From positions 18,856,501 to 18,920,500 of the forward strand of contig OY720097.1 in assembly GCA_963082875.1 (NCBI GenBank): 64,000 nt of DNA. The letters are read 5' to 3'. The position numbers were made by a program, and so were the translations under genes. The stretch comes from Corella eumyota. Lineage: Eukaryota; Chordata; Ascidiacea; Phlebobranchia; Corellidae. The notes beneath the pieces were generated by a model that was not told where the DNA came from, did not search any database, and saw only the letters and a list, made by a program, of their open reading frames with translations. Below are positions 23,821 to 35,800 of the stretch, one piece after another. Within the stretch, counting starts at the first letter, position 1; each line of letters begins with the position of its first letter.

Positions 23821-26800
23821 ATGAGATATTTTAAAATTGTAGTTAGCTTGTTTGGTTTTGTTTTAGTTTGGCATTTGGGAGAATCACAAGGCAAGTTATT
23901 TTGGCCTATATAAGCTATATTTATTTTTTATTTTAAATTACAAATATTTTTTTTAAATATTTGCAAAACAAAAGTGGGTGATTTGTATTTAAATTACCCA
24001 TTTATATTTTGTGTAGATGCAAATGCAGTGATTGTTCACAATGATAACATCATTAGTTTTTACAACGAATCAACTTCGTCTTTAACCTATGATGATGCTG
24101 AACAAAAATGTCAAGAAAATGGTGGAACTTTATTGATGATTAAAGGTTTAGCTACTCAAGAAGTTGTTGTGGATCAATTATGGGAATGGGAAAGTGCAGC
24201 TCAGGTAGATTATGTTGGTGACCACAATCCTGTTGGTTACTGGATTGGTGCAAGTGGGACCGCAACTAAAGGTGGTGAGGGATACACATCTTATGACTGG
24301 AAATGGAGTGATGGTACACCTGTACCACAACCTGGTTCCAGCACTGATGATAATTATGAAAATTGGTTTGATGTGAGTCCTAATGATAATCCAGGTTATC
24401 TTCGAATAAGATCATTGAATGGTTTTACTGGTCCCTCTCCTGATAACATTGAATATAGTGGATTAATTGGAGGTTGGTTGGATTGGGCAGAAGATAATAA
24501 ATATTCTGGATACATTTGTCAACAAACAAGTAAGGAATGGAGTTATAAGTAAAGAATTTATATACTATGACTATTTCTTTATTTTATGTTATTTATATAT
24601 TTGGTTTTAAATAAGTAAAATAAGTATTTTTCAATATAATAATGGTAACTAGAAGGTTGTTTTTTTGAAAAACAATCTTAAAACGAAATGTTATCATTAA
24701 GTTAAATTTTTAACTTGTTTATTTTTGTTTAGATCCTTGTGCCAGTAAAACATGCAAAAATGGTGGAACTTGTTTGGTTAAAAATAATTTAACTACAGAG
24801 TGTGATTGTCTACATGAATATAGTGGACCTACATGTGGTATAGGTTTGTAAACTATTTACTTTATTTTTTTTTATTATGATGTTAAATATTTATAACAAA
24901 TGTTATTTAATTGATCTTTGTGACAATTTACTTGCATATATTATTTTATATGAAAAAAAATTCCAATTAAATAAAAAGTGACGTTTACTTTTAAAAAAAT
25001 ACCTAAATTAAACTTAAAAATAAAATTTAAACAAGATTTAACAATAGCAAAAGTAATTACTATATTATGTTTTAAAATTATTCTTGTAATTAAAAGTTGG
25101 ACTAACGAAAATAAATTTCTTTTTATAACTTATTTTAGGTTAATATGGCATAAGTAGTACAAAATTGTATTAAAAAGTTATTGTTTTTAAATTTAATTCT
25201 TAGTTAGGTCTATAACTTAGTAAATTACTTGGTTTTTTGTTGGCAAGAGTGTATATAAATGAAAACAAATTAAAATTATAAGTTAACCATTAACTTATTA
25301 TCAGCCCTACTATAAATCTTATAACAGCAAATAAGTTTAATTTAGGTTTTTATAAATTTTTAAACTATCTGTCATAAATATTTTATTTTTAATAATACAT
25401 TACTTTATTTTCCAATTGAATGATATTTTAATACAATATTTGATATAAGTATTTAATATTGCTTACTATAACATTGATATAGCCTTGTTAAGTTTACTTG
25501 ATTTAAAAAAATATATAAAACTTTATGCATAACAAGAATGAATATATGTTTGTAATTTTGTGTTAATTATTTAGTAAAAAAAAACACACAGGAATTTCAT
25601 TTTCTGTTATAATGTTATTAATATTACAAACATTGTCTTGTTGAAAATTGCTTTTTTTGTATAAATTACTTTCATATATTTTGTTGTAAATATTTTTAGA
25701 CTGTTATAATTTTTTTTCTTTATTTAATTAAAAACCATGTAAATATAAATCTGACCTGCTCTAGGTTACAACTTAATTTTCTAGACTTTTTTTTAAACAA
25801 TTCGGATAATTTATATTTTAGATGCTTTTATTGAATTATGTTTTTTTTGTATGATTGTAGCAGCTGTATTACACCTTAATGGCTACTCTATTAGTTTCTA
25901 CAATGGTTCAACAGAAAGATTAACTCATTCTGATGCTGAGCAAATATGTAAAAATAATGGTGAAACTTTGTTGATGATTAAAACAAATGAAATTCAACAA
26001 ATTGTTGAACAACAATTATGTAAATGGGATGTAGTTTCTGAAGATTGGCCAACTGGTTATTGGATTGGTGCAAGTGGTAACACAACACCATATGATTGGG
26101 CATGGGGTGATGGGACTCCGGTTCCAATTAGGGGTAATGGTACGGATGATAATTATGAAAACTGGTTTAGTTCGGATCCAAAAAACAATCCAGGATATCT
26201 TCGTATCAGATCAACAAGTGCACATCAACTTGGAAGTTGGTTTGATAGGAATGATACTCAACCTGGATACATTTGCCAAGAAATAAGTAAGAAAATCTTT
26301 TATAAGATAGTAAACATAGTTTAAAAAATTGTTTTTTTATGAAGGCTTTTTAATATTTTTAGTTTCTGATTAATTTTTGTTTCAAATTCTTCAGGTATTT
26401 TATGTATATAAATATATTTAAAAAAGGGTAAGGTATAAAAGAGTAAAAATTTTTCTAATATTTAACAACTGTTAAATTAATAATTTTTTACTAGATCCTT
26501 GTTCAACACAACCATGTACAAGTATAGGAACAAATGGAAGTTGTACTGTAACTAGTGATTCAAGTTATCAGTGTTCTTGCTATGATGGTTATTATGATCC
26601 AGATTGTAATTCAGGTAGTTAAAAAAAATTGTTTAAGTAAATAAAAAATAATTATAACAATAAAACTAAAAAATTTTTAATTGAATTGGATGTGGTTGAC
26701 AACAGTTTTTTAGATTTAAATAATTAATTAAACTAGAAAGGAATTTTTGAGTTTAAATTTAAAAAAAATTATTTAATTAAACTATTATTACTTACATCTA

Positions 26801-29800
26801 ACACTTTTTTGCGGGATAAGTAAAAATTATATTATTATTGTTTACCTTAAATTGTGTTTGATAAGTTTGTTTTTGTAATTAAAATTTTTATATTGTATCT
26901 ATAATAAACATTATATGTAATCAAAGATCCCTGCACAAATCAATGTATAAGTGAAGGAGTAACAGGGTGTACAGTCACTGATGACCACTTGGATTATAAT
27001 TGTGATTGTCAAGCTGGGTATTATGATAAAAATTGTACTTCAGGTAAAGATATTTAAAATTACTTTTAAATTAATTTTAATATTATAACTAGCTTTTTTG
27101 TAGTCAGAAAATGCCAATCAAATTTGAAAAATACATTTTTCTTTATATTTTATAATTTGTTTAATAGTGGTTTAATACTTTAGTTTTCCAACATATTTAT
27201 GTCAGTATTATTATGGTTCGAAATCTAAATTTTTAAAACACATTGTTATTGCAATTTTTTTATTATAATTGAATAGATATCTGCCATTTTCATAAAATTG
27301 CAATGACTTTTGGTCTTGAACAATTAAAATTCTAAAATTTTATTGTGTTTTTTCTAAAATTAAAGTTTATCAAGCCATTGTGATGGTTGATGTTGTTTAT
27401 TTTTATTTAAAAATTACCAATTAACAAGACCCAAGTGTGATTTATATTTATTTATATATTTTTAGACCCCTGTACAAATCAATGTACAAGTAAAGGAGCA
27501 ATAGGGTGTACAGTCACTGATAACAACTTGGATTATAATTGTAGTTGTAAAGATGGTTATTATGATAAAAATTGTACTTCAGGTATTTCTAATATATAAG
27601 TTTTTACATTTGAAATAAAAATCTGAAAAATAGCAAATATTGTTTTATTACATAGTATAGAATTCAACTTTGTAAATTATAACTCAATTTTAATGGAGTT
27701 TATAAGATATTATTTTTTATTTGATGACATTGAAATATGCAATAGTAAAAGGAAGTTATTTATTTTTTTAGACCCATGCACTATTAATAATTGCATAAGT
27801 GATGGGGCAATAGGAACTTGTAAAGTTAATGGTTCAACTTATTATTTCGACTGTAAAGATGGCTATTATGATCAAAATTGTACTTCAGGTAAAAGTTATA
27901 GCTCAATTTTGAGTGTACTTATTTATTTTTGTATAGTTCCTATTTTAAATGGTTTAATTTTCCTTAAACAATGACTATACCAAATTCATAAAATCCATAT
28001 TACATATGTTTTATGCAAGTCAATTTTTAAAATTTATTTGGAAAAACAAATAAAGAAAAGAATATTTGTGTGTTTTTAACTTTTACTCTCTCTCCATATA
28101 TAGACCCATGTACTATACAACCATGTGAAAATAATGGAACTTGTAATATTAATGGTTCAGCTTATCATTGTGATTGTCCTAATGGTTATTATGATCAAAA
28201 TTGCACCTCTGGTTAGTAGAAACACTTTTTAATGTATAGAAGGTGTGAATATAAATTTGGTTATTAAATTTTTAAATTTAAATGAGAAGTTTTTAGTAGG
28301 AAACTTACTATTGTACGATGTTTCTTAGATCCATGTACAATACAAAATTGTAGCAACCAAGGAGTGTGTGAAGTTAAAAGTTCAACTTATTTTTGTAATT
28401 GTTCACCTGGTTATTATGGTGTTGATTGTGAGTCAGGTAACTCAAATTAAATAAATTTTTTAAACTTTTTATATAGTTTTGGTAAGTGTTGTTTTTTTCA
28501 TATTTTTAAATCATCGCGCTTTATTTTTTAAAATTTTTATGAAAATCTGCCATTTGTGATGCATAAGTTAGTTATCACAGCAAATATTTGTTTGAGTTGC
28601 AACTACATTATGACAATTAAAGTACAGCATGTAGGGCAGGCATTTACTCGTGGAATTATCAAATTTAATAAAATAACATCAGACATCATTAACTCTATAC
28701 ATTTACCGTCTGCTAATTTGTTTATTGTTGTAATAAAAGTTATATTAGTAAGAGGTATTTTATTTGTTATAATGATGTGTTATAAATTTAATATTTTTAG
28801 ATCCATGTACTATACAACCTTGTGAAAATAATGGAACTTGTAATATTAGTGGTTCAACTTATAATTGTAGTTGTCCTGAAGGTTATTATGATCAAAATTG
28901 TTCTTCAGGTAATAAATAAAATTTGATTCTTTGTAGGGGTTAAATTTTGTAATAAATTTGTGTTATTTATAAGACCCATGTACTATACAACCATGTGAAA
29001 ATAGTGGAACTTGTATTATTAATGGTTCAACTTATCAATGTGATTGTTTGCCTGAATTTAATGGAAATAATTGTGATGAAGGTAAATTTTTATTTTAATT
29101 AATTTTTATTAAAAAAAAACTATAAACACAAGCTATATTCTAAATAGCACAATTGTGGGAATAATAAACAATTGTGGGAATGGGAACCTTATGTTGATGA
29201 TAGTCTTAATTGGCAATCTGGTTACTGGGTTGGTGCAAGTGGTACTGTGAAAAGAAAGGAAAGTGAGATAGTTTCTTATGAATGGAAATGGAGTGATGGT
29301 ACTAATATACCATACAACAGTACATTTGGTGGTGATGGTTATCAAAACTGGTTTAAACCGGACAATGGAAATATACCAAGAGGGGATCCTGGCTTTCTTA
29401 GAGTAAGATCATTAAAAGAGTATAAACTTGGAAGTTGGTATGATAATCCACTTAGTGTACCTGCTTATGGTTACATTTGCCAAGAAAAAAGTAAGACAGT
29501 TTTTAAGACAAGTTTAAGACGTGTGTGTTTGTTTAATAAAATATTAATTTTTTATAGACAATTGTACATACCAACCTTGTAAAAACAACGGAACATGTAA
29601 TACAGATGGTTTATTATATACTTGTATTTGTCTGGATGGTTATTACGGAAATATTTGTGAATCGGGTTTGTTTTTAAATTATTTTATTACATCACTTAGT
29701 TCTAAATTTTAAATACAAATATTTTATGAAACTTTTCTACTTTTTTGGTACTACTTTTAAGTATATATCAGAACAACTTACTATTTATTTGTTAAAACAC

Positions 29801-32800
29801 ATTTTTAAAGTCTTAAGTTTTATTTTATGTGTTATTTAGATCCATGTACAATACAACCATGTAAAAATAATGGAACTTGTAATATTGATGGTTCAACTTA
29901 TCATTGTGACTGCTCACCTAGTTATTATGACAGAAATTGTACTTCAGGTAAGTTTAAAGTGTTTGCTTACCTGATTAATATGGAAAAAATGGTAATTGGG
30001 TAAATAATTATTATTCATAAAGTTATATTAAAATAAACGAATGGAGTTTCATTTGCATTAAATAGTTAATATTCACAATTTTTTTAGATTCATGTACAAT
30101 AAAACCATGTAACAATGGAACTTGTAATATCAATGGTTCATCTTATCAATGTGATTGCTTTAATGGACATTATGGAAATAATTGTGAATTTGGTAAATAT
30201 AACAATTTAATTATAACTTAGTTATGTACATTAGCTTCATTATTTTAACTTATTTTTGTGATTTTAAAGGTTATTACTATTATGAATAAAACTTAAAAAA
30301 ATTATTATTCTTTTTTTGGTGTGACTTATCTCTAACGAAAACCTAATGTTTACGAATATAACTAACATTATATTAATTAATATCATTTAAATATATTAAA
30401 AGAATTATTAAACATTTGTTTATGGTTTTTTTGTTAGTTTTTTAACTGCGTATTTATTAGATCCTTGTTCAATACAACCATGTAAAAATAATGAAAATTG
30501 TAATATTAATGGTTCATCTTATCAATGTGAATGTAAAGATGGATTTTTTGGCCCAAGCTGTAATTCAGGTAAATATTTTACAAATGGTTTTTGTTTTAAA
30601 ATCCAATTTTAATTTTTGAGTATATAAATACCTACTTTTACTTAGTTGTTATTTTTTTGTTTTAAAGATGCATGTGATCCTGTTCCTTGTTTAAATTATG
30701 GAAGTTGTATTGGAGAATCAGAGGATCCATATTATCAATGTTATTGCCAAGATGGTTATTATGGATATGATTGTGAACTTGGTAAACATAAGTAAATTAA
30801 AAATATGCTAGCCATTGTTATTTACTATATTATATAATTAAAATTATTTCTTTTAATATATAGATCCTTGTACAATTCAACCTTGTGTAAATAGTGGAAT
30901 TTGTAATATTGATGGTTCAACATATCAATGTGATTGTCTGGATGGATTTTTTGACAAAAATTGTTCAACAGGTTTTGTATGACAGTTGAAATTTTTTTCT
31001 GTTTCACCTAAGTTTTAAAATAAAAATATTAACAGATGCTTGTGATCCTGTTCCTTGCATAAACCAAGGAAGTTGTATAAGAGAATCAAAAAATCCATAT
31101 TATCAATGTAATTGTACTTCTACATATACTGGTCAGAATTGTGAGGAGGGTAGGTATACAGGATATTTAATGGTTTAAAAATTTTTTAAATATAATATAG
31201 AAAATTTTATGCTTCTTCAATATGAAATTCTAGGTTTGGGATTTTTATTTTGTGTTTAAAAACAACTAAGTGTTTTATGATTTTTTATTTATAATTAAGT
31301 AATTTTATAATTTAGTTACATTTATTTACATAGGAAATTTTGTTTCATCTGACAATGTAGAATATTCCTATTTTGTAACTAATGGTGAACCTAATTCATT
31401 TAATGATTCAATAACACAAAGTGCTAGTTATGGAGGTGCATTGGCTATTATTAAAGACAACCAAACACAATTTGCTTTGGAAAGTTATTTAAAAAAGCAT
31501 GTTCGCAATAAAAGCTTGTGGCTTGGAGGAAGAAAAATTAATCAGGGTAAAGATGCTATTTTTAAGTTCAAATTTATACATATAAAGTTTAAATGTTGAT
31601 TATTATTTATTTACTTTTTAAGAATGGAGATGGCTTGACAATAGTTTGATACCAATAAAAGATTGTGAAGGATTTCATAATTGGAAAAATATTGATTTAA
31701 GAGAAATAGATGATAATGATAAAGAGTGTTTGGTTCTAGAAGAAAATACTTTTGAGTGGATAAGTCAGCCTTGCACTCAACAATATGATTTTGTTTCAGA
31801 AAAATCAGGTTATTATATTACGAGTTTTTTTTATTTTTAACAAAAAAAATTCTTAAAATACTATTCTTTAGATTTTATTTGGTTATACACCTATTGAGTT
31901 ATTTTGAAGTTTTTCGCACAGACTATTAATAAATATTTATGTATGTGTTTGTAATATATTAGTTGAGAAATCATCTTTAACATTTAACCCATTTAAATAT
32001 AAATTATTTATTAATAGCATCAACTTCTTTATGTGCCACAATGAAATGTAAAAATGGTGGAGAATGTCATGAAAGTGGAGCTCATTATTTTTGTAAATGT
32101 GTGAAAGGATTTGATGGAGAAGTTTGTCAAAATCAAATTTCTGACCCAGGTTAAAATAATTTACTTCAATACTTGACAATTTAACAAAATCTAGCAATAA
32201 TTAATGTAAGTTCGCATTAGTATCAAAATAATAAATTATAAACATATTTAAACTCTTAGGTTCTGATAGTACTGTTTACATAGTTATTGGAGTTGTAGTT
32301 TCTTTACTTATTATTGCTGTATTGGCTGGTGTTTATGTATGGAGAAAAAGGTTGGTTCTGTTTTTTTAAATGGTGTTTTGTTTTTTTCTTTTTTGTTAAG
32401 AATTTAATAAAAATAAAATTTTGTTAAGTAGTTGTTTAATATATTTTTGTGCTTTAGAAATCGTGGAAATAAAAGAAATGATGCAAACTTTAACAAAGGT
32501 AATTTAATCATCAAATATCAGCTATACGAAGAGATTTTTTAATAAATCTTGTTAATATTTCACCAGAGCAACCAAATCAGGCTTATGAGAACATAGCTAT
32601 GCTTAAGCAACTTGATATTTTTAAGGAATACAGAATAAATTTATCACAATTGTTGGCAAAATATAAGATACTTTCGGATGACAATAATTCTGAAATTGAT
32701 GACCAATTTACAAAAGTAAGTAACATTACAAAATAATGAAAGTTGTCTTTTTTAAAGTAAAGCAACTTTTATTTTTAGAATTTACATCAAGAATCGCTAA

Positions 32801-35800
32801 AAGTTAGAAGTTCAACTTTAGTAGCTGAACAACCAGAAAATGAATCTAAAAATCGAGTAAAATGTATTTGGCCTTGTAAGTAAAAAAAAAGTTTGTACTA
32901 TAACAACACTTTCGTAAATTTTATTTAAATTTTTTTGCTTAGTTTGTTACTGTGCTTTCAGCTAATCTAAGTTAATTTTTTAACAGTTGACTCTTCAAGG
33001 GTAATTTTGGATAAGAATAAATATATCAATGCAAGTTACATTGATGTAAGTTTGTTACATTCCTAATTAAATATATAAAACTTTTATTACCTATTTTATA
33101 TTATTTTTAGAGTTTTAATGTAGCAAAAAAATACATAGCAACTCAATCTCCATTACAAAGAACTGTGAATGATTTTTGGTTGATGATATTGGAGAAAAAT
33201 TGTAGCATGATTGTAATGCTTACAAACATAGTAGAACACGAAAAAGTAAGATTATGTTTAAAATCTACAGTGAAATTTTTTTCTTTTATTTTCATTTTGT
33301 AACTAATTTTAAAATGAAATTCTTTTTTATCGTCAGGCACAATGTGAAAAATACTGGCCAGAGCCCGGTAAATTAATTCAATGTGGCAACATTATAGTAA
33401 AAGCTGAACAAGAATCTACTTATGGAAGTTTTATTCAAAGAAGATTTAAAATTTGCAGAGCTGATGAGCTATATGAATCAGTACATAATGTTTTGTGATT
33501 TCAACATTTTATTAGTTTTTTTAATAAAAACAAATGTTGGTTGAAATTTAAATTTAAAGATACAATATTTTTTATAAAAATACATCTAACGTTTTTAAAT
33601 TTTTTGCAGGTATATCAAACTGTAACCCAATTACAATTTATGACCTGGCCTGACCATGGTGTGCCTTTAACAACCAGCTGTTTCTTTCGCTTTTACAACC
33701 AAGTTCAACAACTTTACAATCAACAAACAACTAAATTTCCTATAGTTGTACATTGCAGGTTAACATTTTTGAACTGAAATCGATTATTTATCAGTAAAGC
33801 GTGCATTACGAAACTAATAAAATAATTTAATTGTTTCTATAACAATTTTAAATTTTAAACACCTTATAATTTTTTGTAAGTAAAATCACTACTTTTTACT
33901 ATTATTTATTGTTTTTTTTTTAATTTATTAGTGATGGTGTAGGTAGAACTGGAACATTTATTGGGTTGGATTGTTTGATGCAAGAAATGAAAGAAAAACA
34001 AAGTGTTAATGTTTTTAAGACTTCTCTTAATATGAGAAAACAGAGAACTGACATGGTTCAAACTAAGGTAGAATTAAATAAATGGATTTTCATTTAAACT
34101 TTCAATATTTGCCAAATTGATAAATTGGTATAAATTTTATTTATAGGATCAATACATATTTTTGCATAAATTAATTTCTGAACAAAATTTGTTTGGGAAC
34201 ACAGAGTTTAAAGCTTCAAAAATTCAACAACAACTAAAGTTTAACAGGTGTTTAAAAAAATTTAATAAATTTTTTCATATTTGTTCAATACACTTTTTTT
34301 TTTTATTTTTTTTTTATTTTGGTTTTTCGCGCATTGATAAAAGTAAATAATAAATACGATATACAATTAATATTACAACAATGCGACGGGAAAAAATGAC
34401 AAAATCAATTTAATGATTTAAAACATGCCAAAAGTATTAATGTTTACATAAAGATTTTAATTATTTTATGGCATGGTCACCAAACCCAGTATAGATTATA
34501 TTATTAATAAATGCGATAAATAAAATACATTTTACAGAATATACACCAAAAAAATAAAACTATAACAAAGGAGTCACGAAATAACAAAATAAAATTGTAC
34601 AAAAAAAAAAGAAAGTTACGACACATTAGATTTATAAAAGTAGAGCAATCACTGTCGATGGTAGTTACAGTGTAAAAAATAACTTAAAGAAAATAATAAT
34701 TACATTTAATATAACCCAGTATGGCTCTAGTAGGAAAGCACGAACTGGTCACGATAAATTGCATGTGATAAAGGGACTAACCGAAATAAACCTACCTAAA
34801 GAAAGAACGTCCCAGAATGGCCTTTCACAACGTATATCACATACAACGCACAAAAATATTAAACAACCCACCAATTAGTGGGGGTTCACGTATATAGAGT
34901 AAGTGAATATAAATGTTTAAAACTAGTTAATAGTAGAAAAGAAAGAGGAAACTTGATAAATTAAAATATATTACATTGATAGTTTAAAGAGAGATTGCAT
35001 AATTAAGTTAAGTTTGTGACGCAAAGTGTTAGAGTAGCTGAATAAATAAGTAGCTTTGTATGGTCCAAATTATTTGTTCAGGGTGGTTGGAGGAATATGA
35101 TAAGGTTGGTGTTGCTTTTTGAAGTATATGGTCTGAGAGCCCAGTCTGAAAAAACAAAAAAAATTCTCGGCAGTAATAAGTTCTTAGTTAATGTATTTAT
35201 AAGGATAATTTACTGGTAATTTATTAAAAACGATGCTGCTTTGGTGTTTTGACACTGGGTTTGGCAAAATTTTAAAGGGTAATTAAGCAGAAGAGTTTTG
35301 GAATTGTAGCACACAGTGTAACAGAAAAAAAATATATAAAAAATACATAAAAAAAAAAAAAAATTATTGTGAGTACTTAGGTGCAGTCAAGGAATAGTGC
35401 AATTACAAATTTAGTGAAAAGGTTAGTAAAAAAAAAATTAGGAAATAAAACTGTTTCACAAGTTTGGCATGACCTGTTATCAGCATGGACTGCCTTTCGG
35501 AACAACAAACTATTGCACAGCACACTTACAGTGAAATTTACGGTGACATAGGCATGACCTGTTTAAATACATGGACTGCCTTGTTTAAAAGTGAATATTT
35601 TAAGTACAAAATAAATACAATAAAGAATAAAATAATGTGTTTTTTTTTTGTTGAAAGAATTTTATCTTTTAAGATTCGATGAAGAATATAACAAATTAGA
35701 TTTAATTGGTCCAATTAGATCATCCCAGACTATGGGAAAATTGCCAGAAAATTTGGAAAAAAATTTTAATGACAATGTTATACCATGTAAGTAAATGACA

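Larger units (their letters stand above)
23821..32149 (+). other. Gene 3 ectodomain exon map
   Basis: Signal 23821-23890 (donor GCAAGT). CTLD1 24017-24529. EGF 24733-24843. CTLD2 25861-26286. EGFs 26495-26614, 26927-27043, 27466-27582, 27772-27888, 28104-28211, 28329-28436, 28801-28908 and 28974-29081. Broken CTLD3 about 29148-29490. EGFs 29558-29665, 29840-29947, 30088-30192, 30461-30568, 30668-30781, 30864-30971 and 31036-31149. Split CTLD 31334-31546 plus 31623-31808. Stalk EGF 32018-32149. CTLD2 is the shortest one-exon CTLD (426 nt), and its sequence is closer to the CTLD1 type (TPVP, LLMIK) than to other CTLD2s. The EGF at 27772-27888 has Phe in place of one of its six cysteines (YYFDC). 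Confidence 0.8.

Noticed and set aside
28556-28825. 89-codon open frame in a gene 3 intron
   Set aside because: It runs into the start of a known EGF exon in the wrong frame and has no recognisable domain.
34162-35682. Protein-coding content inside the gene 3 intron insertion
   Set aside because: The short open frames there show no domain, no codon pattern and no similarity to anything I recognise.
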